A DNA stretch of 64,000 bases from contig NZ_AP023239.1 in the NCBI RefSeq assembly GCF_013393385.1, positions 62,001-126,000 of the forward strand, in the 5' to 3' direction. Within the stretch, counting starts at the first letter, position 1, and each line of letters begins with the position of its first letter. The notes under the pieces were generated by a model. It was not told the DNA's origin, made no database searches, and saw only the letters and a program-made list of their open reading frames with translations. Positions 1 to 8,413 of the stretch are shown here, one piece after another. Made by a program: the position numbers and the translations under genes. Source of the stretch: Paenibacillus sp. URB8-2 (GTDB lineage Bacteria; Bacillota; Bacilli; Paenibacillales; Paenibacillaceae).

Positions 1-525
1 CAGGCAACGCGTATCGTGCGCAGCATGATTATGGAATACGGCATGAGCGAGAAGCTCGGACCGATGCAGTTCGGCACATCCCAAGGCCAAGTATTCTTGG
101 GCCGGGATATCGGACACGAGCAGAATTACAGCGACTCGATCGCTTACGAAATCGACCAGGAAATGCAGCGGTTTATCACGGATTGCTATGACCGATGCAA
201 AGCGCTGTTGAAAGAGCACGCGAAGGAAATGCACCTGATCGCCGGTACACTGCTGGAGAAAGAGACGCTGGAGCTTGAACAGATCAAAGAGCTGATTGAG
301 CAGGGCTATCTGACTGAAGACGGCAAGCCGGCGGATAGCGTGGCGAATGAAACCGCAGATCCGGTTATCGATTCAATCGGCGACGTAAAAGTGCGCATTC
401 AGGGCAAATCCGAAGAGCCTCATGCTACTTTGGGCGATTCGCCCAAAGACATTCCGAACAATCCGCAGCAAGGCGGGGAGGACGGAAATGACGACGGCAA
501 GGGCGGCGGAGCAAGCCTGAGCTAA
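1..525 (+). CDS. ftsH: ATP-dependent zinc metalloprotease FtsH, C-terminal part (5' truncated)
   Basis: Open from the first base of the window, so only the end of the protein is present (about 174 residues). The visible part is the C-terminal helical region of the protease domain: the segment with MEYGMSEKLGPMQFG followed by a GRDIGHEQNYSDSIAYEID-like stretch is typical of FtsH. The HEXXH zinc site and the AAA module lie upstream, outside the window. The tail ends in a low-complexity Gly/Asp/Lys run, as is common in Firmicutes FtsH. FtsH is a membrane-anchored protease for misfolded and regulatory proteins. Being followed by nad genes and coaX-hslO-cysK fits the conserved ftsH neighbourhood of Bacillales. 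A terminator follows directly. Confidence 0.93.
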   Translation, partial: QATRIVRSMIMEYGMSEKLGPMQFGTSQGQVFLGRDIGHEQNYSDSIAYEIDQEMQRFITDCYDRCKALLKEHAKEMHLIAGTLLEKETLELEQIKELIEQGYLTEDGKPADSVANETADPVIDSIGDVKVRIQGKSEEPHATLGDSPKDIPNNPQQGGEDGNDDGKGGGASLS

Positions 526-560
526 TCGAAATTTTGTTGCAGGCCAAACAACAATCTGAT

Positions 561-593
561 CCGGAGAACGAAGTCGTTCTCCGGATTTTTTTT
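561..593 (+). terminator. Rho-independent terminator after ftsH
   Basis: Perfect stem CCGGAGAACG / CGTTCTCCGG followed by a run of eight T. It separates ftsH from the nad operon. Confidence 0.93.
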
Positions 594-696
594 GGAATAT
601 GGGAAAGGTTAAGCTGTGTTGCGATAATCGGCTTTAAGGCCCGGCAATGAAGCAAGCTCCCGTAATTCGCCGCTTTTGTAGAGTGTATCCATTGGA

Positions 697-725
697 TTGA
701 CAGGGCGTAGAACGTTGTGTACATT
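697..725 (+). promoter_or_regulatory. Sigma-A promoter of the nadABC-coaX operon
   Basis: TTGACA at 697-702, 17-bp spacer, TACATT at 720-725, which puts the transcript start near 732 and leaves a leader of about 115 nt before nadA. I see no clear operator for the NAD repressor NiaR. The rest of 594-846 holds no gene I can support. Confidence 0.7.
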
Positions 726-846
726 AGTGATAAATATTACGAACTATATATCGTTTACAAAACGCCGATTTACTTTTAACATTCTGGTTATGTGCAGATT
801 TAATATGCCGGCGAGAGGGCCGTCAACATAAGGGGGAAATTGTACC

Positions 847-1785
847 GTGGAAGCTCTGGCGCTGGAGCGCAAGCAAGAACAGAACCGTGAACTGCGTGAA
901 CGTCTTGAACATCTGAAGAAGGAACGGAATGCTATCATCTTGGCTCATTATTACCAGCGCGATGAAATTCAGGAAGTTGCCGATTTCCGGGGGGACTCTT
1001 TTTTATTGGCTCAAAAGGCCGCGGCGACAGATGCGGAAGTCATTGTGTTCTGCGGCGTTCACTTTATGGGTGAAAGCGCCAAAATTTTGGCGCCTGACAA
1101 GACGGTCCTTATTCCCGACGAGCGCGCCGGCTGTCCTATGGCCGATATGGTCAACGTGGACGGTCTTCGCAAGCTGAAAGCGAAGCATCCGAACGCCAAA
1201 GTGGTCACCTACATCAACTCCTCTGCCGAAATCAAAGCGGAGACGGATATATGTTGTACTTCCGCCAATGCCGTTCGGGTTATCGAGTCGCTGGATGCGG
1301 AAGAAATCATCTGGGTTCCGGATAAGAACCTGGGCCACTACGTTCAGGAGAAAACCGGCAAGAAGCTGATCATTTGGGAAGGTTACTGCAATACCCATGA
1401 TATGCTTACGGTCAAGGATGTTGTGGAAATGAAGGCCAAGTATCCGAATGCCCAGTTTGTCGTTCACCCCGAGTGCCGACCGGAAGTCGTGGCTATGGGC
1501 GACTTTGTCGGCAGCACTACCGCCATTATCGATTACTGCAAGAAATCGGACGTTCAGGAATTTATCGTGGGGACCGAGGACGGCACAGGCTATCAGCTGC
1601 GCAAGGACAGTCCCGATAAAGACTTCCATTTTGCCTCCAAGTTCCTGGTATGCCCTAATATGAAAGTCAACAATCTCAAAAAATTGGTAAAATGCCTGGA
1701 GACGATGAAGCCGCAGATTTATGTGCCGCCCGCTGTCGCAGACAAAGCCAGAAAATCCCTAGAGCGCATGCTACAAGTCCGGTAG
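847..1785 (+). CDS. nadA: Quinolinate synthase A (NadA)
   Basis: Condenses iminoaspartate (from NadB) with dihydroxyacetone phosphate to quinolinate in de novo NAD synthesis; a cytoplasmic [4Fe-4S] enzyme. 312 residues, within the family range. The likely cluster ligands are Cys96 (in AGCPMADM), Cys210 (in HPEC) and Cys269 (in CPNM). The N-terminal AHYYQRDEIQ motif is typical. The start is a GTG at 847 preceded by AAGGGGGAAA at good spacing. It is the first gene of nadA-nadB-nadC; nadB follows after 40 bp. In B. subtilis nadBCA lies elsewhere, so placement next to ftsH is a lineage feature. Confidence 0.96.
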   Translation: MEALALERKQEQNRELRERLEHLKKERNAIILAHYYQRDEIQEVADFRGDSFLLAQKAAATDAEVIVFCGVHFMGESAKILAPDKTVLIPDERAGCPMADMVNVDGLRKLKAKHPNAKVVTYINSSAEIKAETDICCTSANAVRVIESLDAEEIIWVPDKNLGHYVQEKTGKKLIIWEGYCNTHDMLTVKDVVEMKAKYPNAQFVVHPECRPEVVAMGDFVGSTTAIIDYCKKSDVQEFIVGTEDGTGYQLRKDSPDKDFHFASKFLVCPNMKVNNLKKLVKCLETMKPQIYVPPAVADKARKSLERMLQVR

Positions 1786-1825
1786 CATGCGCTACTCTTT
1801 CATTGAAACAGGTGAATAAGCGGTC

Positions 1826-3442
1826 ATGATTCCACAATATTTGGTTGATTTCGACCTGCGGGAGCTCCCAACCGTAGAAACAGATTGCATCGTCATCGGC
1901 TCCGGCATTGCCGGACTGTTCACAGCTATCAAGGCCAGTGAGGATCGGCGGGTCATTATGATTACGAAGAAGTCGCTGATGGAGAGCAACACGCGTTATG
2001 CTCAAGGAGGGATCGCCGCCGTAATCGCGGAGGACGATTCGCCGCTATACCATCGGCAGGACACTTTAATGGCCGGCGCCGGGCTGTGCTCCTCGGCATC
2101 CGTAGATGCGCTCGTGAATGAAGGCCCGGAAGGCGTACGCGAACTGATACGGCTTGGAACGCTGTTTGACAAGGAGGACGGCGTTCTGGCGCTGACGCAG
2201 GAAGGGGCGCACAGCCACCGGCGGATTCTGCATGCGAATGGAGACGCAACCGGGTATGAAATTGTGCGCGCGTTGGTGCAGCAGGTATTGGAACACCACA
2301 ATATTGAGGTATGGGACGACCATTTTGTGATCGATCTGATAACCGATGACGGTGAGTGCGTTGGAGCGCTTGTACAAAAACCGAACGGAGAGCGCCTTTT
2401 TTTGAAGGGGGATGCGACGGTCCTCTGCTCCGGCGGAGCGGGTCAATTGTACCGCTATACAACCAATCCCGAGATTGCGACGGGCGACGGAGTAGCAATC
2501 GCATACCGGGCGGGCGCACATATCCGGGATATGGAATTTATTCAATTCCACCCGACGGCGCTCAGTTACCCCGGCGCTCCCCGGTTTTTGATATCGGAAG
2601 CGGTGCGGGGCGAAGGGGCTGTGCTGCGCAATATCAAGGGTGAGCGCTTTATGGAGAAATACCATGAGCTGCTTGAGCTGGCGCCCCGCGACGTTGTGGC
2701 CCGGGCGATTGTCAGCGAGATGGAAGAAACGAAATCGACCTTTGTCTATTTGGATATCACCCATGAATCCGCGGATATGGTGAAGCATCGGTTCCCGACG
2801 ATATATAAGACTTGCATCGGCTACGGTTTGGACATTACAAGCGACTGGATTCCGGTCGCTCCGGCTGCCCATTATATGATGGGGGGCATCAAGACCGATC
2901 TGAATGGGGAGAGCAGCATTCCGAGGCTTTTTGCCTGTGGCGAGGTATCGTCCACGGGCGTGCACGGCGCAAACCGGCTGGCCAGCAACTCTCTTTCGGA
3001 GGCGATCGTCTTCGGGCGGCGCATTATCGAGCGGGTCCGCAGCCTGCCGAAGCTGAACAAGACGCATATATCCGCGGGCTGTGATCAGGGGCGTCAGGAG
3101 CATCCGACACAGGCTATGGTGGAGCGCCGCCTGAAGCTGCAGAAGATCATGGTACGCTATGTCGGACTGCGGCGGAATGAAGAGATGCTGCTCAAAGGAC
3201 TTGAAGAGTTGAACCGTCAGCTGCCGATTTTTGGAGGAGCGCTGACCAAACGTGAAGATTATGAATTCGCCAACATGCTGATCTGCAGCCTGCTTGTTAC
3301 GGAATCGGCGCTGGCGCGCGAGGAGAGCAGGGGGGCTCATTACCGGGAAGATTTTCCGCAGCGGGATGATGAGTATTGGCGTAAGCATTTGCTCCAGATT
3401 CGCGAGCTGGGCATAGTGGAGGAGACAAGCGATGATGTTTAA
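1826..3442 (+). CDS. nadB: L-aspartate oxidase (NadB)
   Basis: FAD enzyme that oxidises L-aspartate to iminoaspartate, the first step of de novo NAD synthesis. 538 residues. The dinucleotide-binding motif GSGIAGLFTA is near residue 27. The FAD/substrate signature of the succinate dehydrogenase/fumarate reductase flavoprotein family follows (TRYAQGGIAAV, GAPRFLISEAVRGEGA, and ACGEVSSTGVHGANRLASNSL). The C-terminal helical domain is present. The ATG at 1826 agrees with the usual N-terminus. The 3' end overlaps nadC by 11 bp, so the two are translationally coupled. Confidence 0.96.
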   Translation: MIPQYLVDFDLRELPTVETDCIVIGSGIAGLFTAIKASEDRRVIMITKKSLMESNTRYAQGGIAAVIAEDDSPLYHRQDTLMAGAGLCSSASVDALVNEGPEGVRELIRLGTLFDKEDGVLALTQEGAHSHRRILHANGDATGYEIVRALVQQVLEHHNIEVWDDHFVIDLITDDGECVGALVQKPNGERLFLKGDATVLCSGGAGQLYRYTTNPEIATGDGVAIAYRAGAHIRDMEFIQFHPTALSYPGAPRFLISEAVRGEGAVLRNIKGERFMEKYHELLELAPRDVVARAIVSEMEETKSTFVYLDITHESADMVKHRFPTIYKTCIGYGLDITSDWIPVAPAAHYMMGGIKTDLNGESSIPRLFACGEVSSTGVHGANRLASNSLSEAIVFGRRIIERVRSLPKLNKTHISAGCDQGRQEHPTQAMVERRLKLQKIMVRYVGLRRNEEMLLKGLEELNRQLPIFGGALTKREDYEFANMLICSLLVTESALAREESRGAHYREDFPQRDDEYWRKHLLQIRELGIVEETSDDV

Positions 3443-4307
3443 CGGTTACAATGAACAACTGGTGCAATCGATCAAGAATTGGCTAAAAGAAGATGTCGGC
3501 TCCGGAGATGTGACGACGCTGACGACGATTGCGCCCGGACATCAGTCCAAGGGTATTATTCATGCAAAAGAAGAAGGCGTGGTATGCGGCATTCCCGTCG
3601 CGGAGCTGGTGTTCGAGGTTGTCGACCCAAACCTGTCCTTCACTGCACTGGTGAAGGAAGGAGAACGGGTGGCAAAAGGAACCGTGCTCGCGGAGGTCGA
3701 GGGCAGCACTCATGCGATTTTGACCGGAGAGCGACTTGCTCTGAATTTGATGCAGCGGCTCTCGGGTGTGGCTACGCGGACGGCTTCGTTCGTGCAGGCG
3801 CTCGAAGGGCTGCCAGCGAGGCTGGTCGACACGCGTAAGACAACGCCGGGACACCGGATACTGGAGAAATACGCCGTACGCATCGGCGGCGGCGCCAATC
3901 ACCGGTTCGGCTTATACGATGCCGTAATGATTAAAGATAACCATATCAAGGGGGCCGGCGGCATTCAGAAGGCCGTCAGCAGAGCCCGTGCCAATATTCC
4001 GCATACGATGACAATTGAAGTTGAGGCCGAAAGCCTGGAACAGGTAGAGGAAGCGCTGGCAGCAGGCGCGGATATTATTATGCTGGATAATATGTCGCTT
4101 GCATTAATGAAAGAGGCCGTGCGCAGAATTAAGACGAAGGCGCCGCATGTGAAGACAGAAGCCTCGGGCAATGTGTCGCTGGAAACGGTTCGCGGCATCG
4201 CCGAAACAGGCGTTGATGTGATTTCCGTCGGACGGCTCACCTATTCTTTTTCCAGTTTGGATATCAGTCTGGATCTGAATGCGAAGAAGGAGGGCGCTTT
4301 GTCATGA
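3432..4307 (+). CDS. nadC: Nicotinate-nucleotide pyrophosphorylase, carboxylating (NadC)
   Basis: Quinolinate phosphoribosyltransferase: quinolinate + PRPP gives nicotinate mononucleotide, CO2 and PPi. 291 residues. Visible family motifs are LKEDVGSGDVTT near the N-terminus, ARLVDTRKTTPGHR (phosphate/substrate binding), DAVMIKDNH and the barrel segments IEVEAESLEQ and DIIMLDNM. ATG at 3432 lies inside the nadB stop region; a second ATG at 3435 is also possible. The 3' end overlaps coaX by four bases (ATGA), so NAD and CoA genes form one transcription unit. Confidence 0.96.
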   Translation: MMFNGYNEQLVQSIKNWLKEDVGSGDVTTLTTIAPGHQSKGIIHAKEEGVVCGIPVAELVFEVVDPNLSFTALVKEGERVAKGTVLAEVEGSTHAILTGERLALNLMQRLSGVATRTASFVQALEGLPARLVDTRKTTPGHRILEKYAVRIGGGANHRFGLYDAVMIKDNHIKGAGGIQKAVSRARANIPHTMTIEVEAESLEQVEEALAAGADIIMLDNMSLALMKEAVRRIKTKAPHVKTEASGNVSLETVRGIAETGVDVISVGRLTYSFSSLDISLDLNAKKEGALS

Positions 4308-5071
4308 TGCTGGCCGTGGATATCGGCAATACGAATATTGTGCTTGGGGTTTACCGGCAGCGGGAACTCCTGCACCATTTCCGGCTTAGCACGGGGCGTC
4401 AATCGACCGCGGATGAATACGGGATTATGATTTACAACTTGTTTAATATGTCGGGTCTTTCCGTGAAAAATGTGGAAGGAGTGATCATTTCTTCCGTCGT
4501 TCCTCCGCTGGTGCACGTGATCGTGGAGATGTGCGTGAAATATATCGGCAAAGAGCCGCTGGTAGTGGGGCCCGGAATCAAGACCGGGCTCAATCTGCGT
4601 TATGAGAACCCCCGGGAAGTCGGCGCGGACCGGATTGTGAACGCCGTGGCCGCCATTGAGCGCTATCAATGTCCGCTCGTCGTTGTCGACTTCGGAACCG
4701 CCACGACGTTCGACTGTATCGACGGCAGCGCCAATTATCTTGGAGGCGCCATCGTGCCGGGCATCGGAATATCTACAGAGGCGTTATATCAGAGAGCATC
4801 CAAGCTCCCCAGAATCGAGCTGGAGAAGCCCAAGAAAGTCATCGGCCGGAATACCGTGCATGCGATGCAGGCCGGTATTATTTTCGGCTATGCCGGACAG
4901 GTTGAAGGGATTGTAAGGCGAATCAAGGCCGAGATGAACGCTCCCGAACTGAAGGTTATCGCGACAGGCGGACTGGCGCCGCTGATTGCGGGCGAGACGG
5001 AGTGCATTGACGAGGTCAATTCGATGCTTACGCTGGAAGGACTGCGCATCATTTACGCTCGCAATCAATAA
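4304..5071 (+). CDS. coaX: Type III pantothenate kinase (CoaX)
   Basis: Phosphorylates pantothenate in the first committed step of CoA synthesis. The type III enzymes belong to the ASKHA fold and are insensitive to CoA feedback. 255 residues. Family motifs: MLAVDIGNTNIVLGV phosphate loop at the N-terminus, GADRIVNAVAA, and VVVDFGTATTFD followed by GGAIVPGIGIS. Starts at an ATG that overlaps the nadC stop. In B. subtilis coaX lies between ftsH and hslO, as here apart from the nad insertion. Confidence 0.96.
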   Translation: MMLAVDIGNTNIVLGVYRQRELLHHFRLSTGRQSTADEYGIMIYNLFNMSGLSVKNVEGVIISSVVPPLVHVIVEMCVKYIGKEPLVVGPGIKTGLNLRYENPREVGADRIVNAVAAIERYQCPLVVVDFGTATTFDCIDGSANYLGGAIVPGIGISTEALYQRASKLPRIELEKPKKVIGRNTVHAMQAGIIFGYAGQVEGIVRRIKAEMNAPELKVIATGGLAPLIAGETECIDEVNSMLTLEGLRIIYARNQ

Positions 5072-5109
5072 ACTCGAAATTGAATCGAGAACAGGAGGGC
5101 TAGGCACCC

Positions 5110-5991
5110 ATGCAGAATAAAAAGGACCGGTTGGTTCGGGGAACGGCACTCGACGGCAGGGTACGGGCTTTTGCGGTTCGTACAACAGAACTTACAGCAG
5201 AGCTGCAGCGCAGACATGATATGTATCCGACGGCAACGGCAGCACTCGGACGCACGGTTACCGCAGCCGCCATGATGGGAGCCATGCTCAAGGGCAGGGA
5301 AATGATCAATATACAGGTCAAAGGAAACGGTCCGATCGGGCAAATTGTCGCAGAGGCAAATGCAGAAGGGGAAGTCCGCGGCTATGTCCAGAATCCTCAT
5401 GTTCATCTGCCAAGCAACAGTTTAGGCAAGCTGGACGTGGCGGGAGCAGTTGGAACCGAGGGCTTTATCCATGTGATTAAGGATCTCGGCCTGAAAGAGC
5501 CTTACCGCGGCAGTGTGCCGATTGTTTCCGGCGAGCTTGGCGACGATTTCACGTATTACTTTGCCGTGTCGGAGCAGACGAATTCCGCGGTCGGGCTCGG
5601 CGTGCTGGTCGAAGCGGACAACAGCGTCAAGGTGGCGGGCGGTTTTATTATTCAGCTGCTGCCGGGTCTGAGCGATGAGGAGATTACGGAAATCGAAAAA
5701 AACTTAAGTTCGACCCCTTCGGTCACGGCACTGCTGGATCAGGGAATGGAACCGGAGGAAATGCTGCGCCAAATTTTGCCGGATACGGAAGTGCTGGACG
5801 AAATGGCGATCACGTTTAAATGTCATTGCTCCCGCGAACGGGTGGAGCAGACCCTGGTAAGCCTGGGCAGATATGAACTGGAGCAGATCATCGAGGATGA
5901 CGGCAAGGCAGAAGTGGTATGCCACTTCTGTAATGAAGCCTACTCTTTCAACAAGACCGAACTGCAGGAAATTCTCAATCAAGCGAAATAG
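5110..5991 (+). CDS. hslO: Redox-regulated chaperone Hsp33 (HslO)
   Basis: Cytoplasmic holdase activated by oxidative unfolding. 293 residues, standard length. The C-terminal zinc centre is complete: Cys238 and Cys240 (CxC) plus Cys271 and Cys274 (CxxC). The N-terminal domain has the typical RGTALDGRVRAFAV start and a GPIGQIVAEAN segment. The ATG at 5110 has AGGAGGGCTAGG upstream. It follows coaX by 38 bp and precedes a foldase gene by 6 bp, the order also found in B. subtilis (coaX-hslO-yacD-cysK). Confidence 0.96.
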   Translation: MQNKKDRLVRGTALDGRVRAFAVRTTELTAELQRRHDMYPTATAALGRTVTAAAMMGAMLKGREMINIQVKGNGPIGQIVAEANAEGEVRGYVQNPHVHLPSNSLGKLDVAGAVGTEGFIHVIKDLGLKEPYRGSVPIVSGELGDDFTYYFAVSEQTNSAVGLGVLVEADNSVKVAGGFIIQLLPGLSDEEITEIEKNLSSTPSVTALLDQGMEPEEMLRQILPDTEVLDEMAITFKCHCSRERVEQTLVSLGRYELEQIIEDDGKAEVVCHFCNEAYSFNKTELQEILNQAK

Positions 5992-5997
5992 GATCGT

Positions 5998-6939
5998 GTG
6001 GGGATGACGAGACAGGAATGCGCTCTGCGCAAGGCCGTTCTCGTTCTGGCCGGGTTCATCCTTCTTCTTGCCATCCTTCTCATATGGGAATGGCGAAAGG
6101 AACAAGGAACGGACGGGAACGATGAAGGCGGAAAAAGAATAGCGAATGTGGCGGGCCAATCTATTACGCAGCGTCAGTGGCAAGATGAGCTTCAAAAGAG
6201 ACATGGCGACGAAGTGCTGCTCGTGATGCTTAACCGGATTGCGGTGGGGGCCGAGGCCAAGAAACTCGGGATTTCCATCTCCGATCAGGAAGTCGACCGG
6301 GAACTGAAGACGGCGGCTTCCGGATACGGTTCGGAGGAGCAGTATTATGCGCAGATGGAATCGGAGCTTGGCATGTCCAAGGAGGAAGTCCGCGAAGAAA
6401 CCGCATACAGACTTAGGCTGCAGGCGGTGGCAACGGCCGGAATTGTAATTAACGACGGGGAAATCGATGAGTATTTGCAGCAGAATCCGGACCGGTTCCG
6501 GCCCGTCAAGGAGATTGGGCTGTCGATCATCAAGGTTAGTTCCTATATGGAAGCGGAGCGGGCCTTGGACCGGCTGGAAGCCGGGGAAGATTTTGCTGAT
6601 TTGGCAAAAGAGATTTCTATTGACGAGGACAGCAGACTTCACGGAGGCCGGGTCGGCATGGTGGAGGAAGACGACCCTTTTTGGCCGCAGGAACTGCTCA
6701 AGACAGCGGCGGGGCTAAATCCCGGAGATGTTGCCGGTCCGTTTCAGATTGAGGGCGGTTATGCCGTAATCCAAACGGATAAAGTAACCGTTCCGCAGAT
6801 GCCGGACGACCGGGAAATCAGGGATCAGGTCCGCAAGGAGCTTGCCTTGGAGCAGGCTCCGCCGCTGCAGCAGGTCGAGGATGGTCTGCGCGCCAAATAT
6901 GGAGTAGCAATAGATGTTGACAAGGGACTACAAGATTGA
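5998..6939 (+). CDS. Membrane-anchored peptidyl-prolyl isomerase, parvulin/PrsA type
   Basis: Extracytoplasmic folding catalyst, the positional equivalent of B. subtilis YacD. 313 residues. One N-terminal membrane segment (about residues 14-32, LVLAGFILLLAILLIW) is followed by a SurA/PrsA-like N-domain (IANVAGQSITQRQWQDEL). A parvulin rotamase core comes next, from about residue 170 to 280 (EIGLSIIKVSS, EDFADLAKEIS, GGRVGMV). No lipobox Cys is seen, so it is an uncleaved anchor rather than a lipoprotein. The start may be GTG 5998 or ATG 6004; both have a weak ribosome-binding site and probably rely on coupling to hslO. Confidence 0.85.
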   Translation: MGMTRQECALRKAVLVLAGFILLLAILLIWEWRKEQGTDGNDEGGKRIANVAGQSITQRQWQDELQKRHGDEVLLVMLNRIAVGAEAKKLGISISDQEVDRELKTAASGYGSEEQYYAQMESELGMSKEEVREETAYRLRLQAVATAGIVINDGEIDEYLQQNPDRFRPVKEIGLSIIKVSSYMEAERALDRLEAGEDFADLAKEISIDEDSRLHGGRVGMVEEDDPFWPQELLKTAAGLNPGDVAGPFQIEGGYAVIQTDKVTVPQMPDDREIRDQVRKELALEQAPPLQQVEDGLRAKYGVAIDVDKGLQD

Positions 6940-6945
6940 TAATAT
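6917..6945 (+). promoter_or_regulatory. Sigma-A promoter of cysK
   Basis: TTGACA at 6917-6922, exactly 17 bp, TAATAT at 6940-6945. The -35 lies within the last codons of the foldase gene. The transcript would start near 6952, giving a leader of about 230 nt. Confidence 0.8.
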
Positions 6946-6960
6946 GAGAGTAACGTAAAA

Positions 6961-6983
6961 CCTACTGATTTAGTCGGATTAGG
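6961..6983 (+). promoter_or_regulatory. Candidate Rrf2-family (CymR/IscR-like) operator in the cysK leader
   Basis: CCTACTGATTTAGTCGGATT is an imperfect palindrome around ACTgatttAGT, resembling sites bound by Rrf2 regulators such as IscR and CymR. It lies immediately after the predicted transcript start, where a bound repressor would block cysK. CymR controls cysteine genes in B. subtilis with the help of CysK. The match to a specific regulator is inference. Confidence 0.45.
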
Positions 6984-7165
6984 ACGACGGCCCTACATCA
7001 ACCGTCGTACAGCGCGGGGCTTGGCGCGCGGCGTTTTCTATACTTTCGGGGGCAGACCCGGCATGACCAATGTTGAACTGAGGGCGGCCGCTGATGACCC
7101 AAGGGGCAAATGCTGAAGACTTAGGTCACAAGTAACACATTCTTTTTATCTCATTTATCATTCTT
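6984..7165 (+). other. Long structured cysK leader
   Basis: Begins with a 7-bp hairpin ACGACGG/CCGTCGT (6984-7008), then GC-rich sequence. A 17-codon open frame (ATG at 7063, stop at 7114) has Cys as its last codon but only a poor ribosome-binding site. I find no T-box motif, SAM-box core or intrinsic terminator here, so the role of the leader is open. Confidence 0.35.
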
Positions 7166-7180
7166 AGGAGGTTTTTGCTC

Positions 7181-8119
7181 ATGTCTAAAGTGGTCAATAA
7201 TGTAACCGAGCTTATTGGAGGAACTCCGCTTGTACGCTTGAACCGGATTGTGCCGGAAGGCGCAGCGGAAGTTTATGTGAAGCTCGAATACCAGAATCCG
7301 GGTTCCAGCGTTAAGGACCGTATTGCAGTCAGCATTGTGGAAGAAGCCGAGAAGGAAGGCCGCCTGAAACCGGGAGATACGATTTTGGAAGCGACCAGCG
7401 GCAATACGGGTATCGGTCTGGCAATGGTAGCTGCGGCTAAAGGATACAAAGCTATTATCGTTATGCCTGAGACGATGAGCTTGGAGCGTCGCAACCTGCT
7501 TCGCGCTTATGGCGCGGAATTGGTTCTGACTCCGGGATCGGAAGGCATGAACGGCGCGGTCAAGAAAGCCGAAGCCATTCTGGCCGAGAATCCTAGCTAC
7601 TTTGTTGCCGAGCAGTTCAAGAATCCGGCCAACGTGAAGATTCACCGTGAAACGACGGGACCGGAAATCGTGGAAGCGATCGATTCGATCGGTGGATCGC
7701 TGGACGCTTTTATTGCGGGTATCGGTACAGGCGGAACGATCACCGGCGCCGGCGAAGTGCTGAAGGAGAAATATCCGGACATTAAGATCTATGCGGTAGA
7801 GCCTGCGGCTTCGCCAATTCTTGCGGGCGGCAAACCGGGCCCTCACAAAATTCAGGGCATCGGAGCCAACTTCATTCCTGACATTCTGAACCAAAATGTT
7901 TACGATGAAATCATTCATATAGAAAATGATGAAGCTTTTGAAACGGCGCGCCGTGTAGCGAAGGAAGAGGGCATTCTGTCCGGTATATCTTCGGGAGCCG
8001 CTATTTTCGCAGCAATCAAAATCGCCAAAGAACTGGGCGCTGGCAAACGTGTCGTTGCGATCGTTCCAAGTAACGGCGAACGTTACCTCAGCACGCCGCT
8101 GTACAACTACGAAGCTTAA
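7181..8119 (+). CDS. cysK: Cysteine synthase A (O-acetylserine sulfhydrylase)
   Basis: PLP enzyme that makes cysteine from O-acetylserine and sulfide. 312 residues. The PLP lysine is Lys45 in [11 protein letters not shown]; the substrate loop TSGNTGIG and the glycine-rich phosphate loop [13 protein letters not shown] are intact. The start is the ATG at 7181, 9 bases after AGGAGG (7166-7171). An in-frame TTG at 7175 is too close to that site. It has its own promoter and terminator, so it is monocistronic. In Bacillales CysK also acts as a partner of the repressor CymR. Confidence 0.97.
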   Translation: MSKVVNNVTELIGGTPLVRLNRIVPEGAAEVYVKLEYQNPGSSVKDRIAVSIVEEAEKEGRLKPGDTILEATSGNTGIGLAMVAAAKGYKAIIVMPETMSLERRNLLRAYGAELVLTPGSEGMNGAVKKAEAILAENPSYFVAEQFKNPANVKIHRETTGPEIVEAIDSIGGSLDAFIAGIGTGGTITGAGEVLKEKYPDIKIYAVEPAASPILAGGKPGPHKIQGIGANFIPDILNQNVYDEIIHIENDEAFETARRVAKEEGILSGISSGAAIFAAIKIAKELGAGKRVVAIVPSNGERYLSTPLYNYEA

Positions 8120-8156
8120 TTGATTTTTTCATCGATAATTTAATGTAATGTACGGC

Positions 8157-8208
8157 AAAGAGCCTTTGACTTCCGCCTGTGAGCGGTTGTTTAAGGCTCT
8201 TCTTTATT
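8157..8208 (+). terminator. Terminator after cysK
   Basis: Stem AAGAGCCTT (8158-8166) / AAGGCTCTT (8193-8201) followed by a T-rich stretch. Confidence 0.8.
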
Positions 8209-8344
8209 TTGGAAAAGCATAAGCTTTGCGCTTTAGCTCCGGCCTTGCCGTTTGGTATTGGGCCTATCGGTTCTAGCTTATTCCGTATTTTGAACTTTAC
8301 AGCCATTCTTACCCGGCAAAAATAAGCGGCCCTTGCGGTTAGGC

Positions 8345-8374
8345 TTTTCAAAATTGGCGAAAATACAGTATACT
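8345..8374 (+). promoter_or_regulatory. Probable promoter of the pab-fol operon
   Basis: TTTTCA at 8345-8350, 18-bp spacer, TATACT at 8369-8374, about 40 bp before the pabB start. The -10 lies in a perfect 10-bp palindrome, CAGTATACTG. Confidence 0.45.
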
Positions 8375-8413
8375 GACAGGCAAATAGCTATTGAGGCGTT
8401 TAGGAGGATGAAC

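Noticed and set aside
2066..3388. 440-codon antisense frame across nadB
   Set aside because: Shadow of a conserved gene in GC-rich codon bias; no start signals or homology pattern. The same holds for long frames antisense to pyrG, guaB, lysS and argS.
6946..7180. T-box, SAM-box or glycine riboswitch in the cysK leader
   Set aside because: None of the conserved cores (T-box motif, SAM-I core, glycine aptamer) could be found.
8215..8262. Relic of the double-hairpin repeat
   Set aside because: Only ATAAGCTTTGCGCTTTA resembles hairpin III; the AAACGG hairpin and AT-rich stem are missing.
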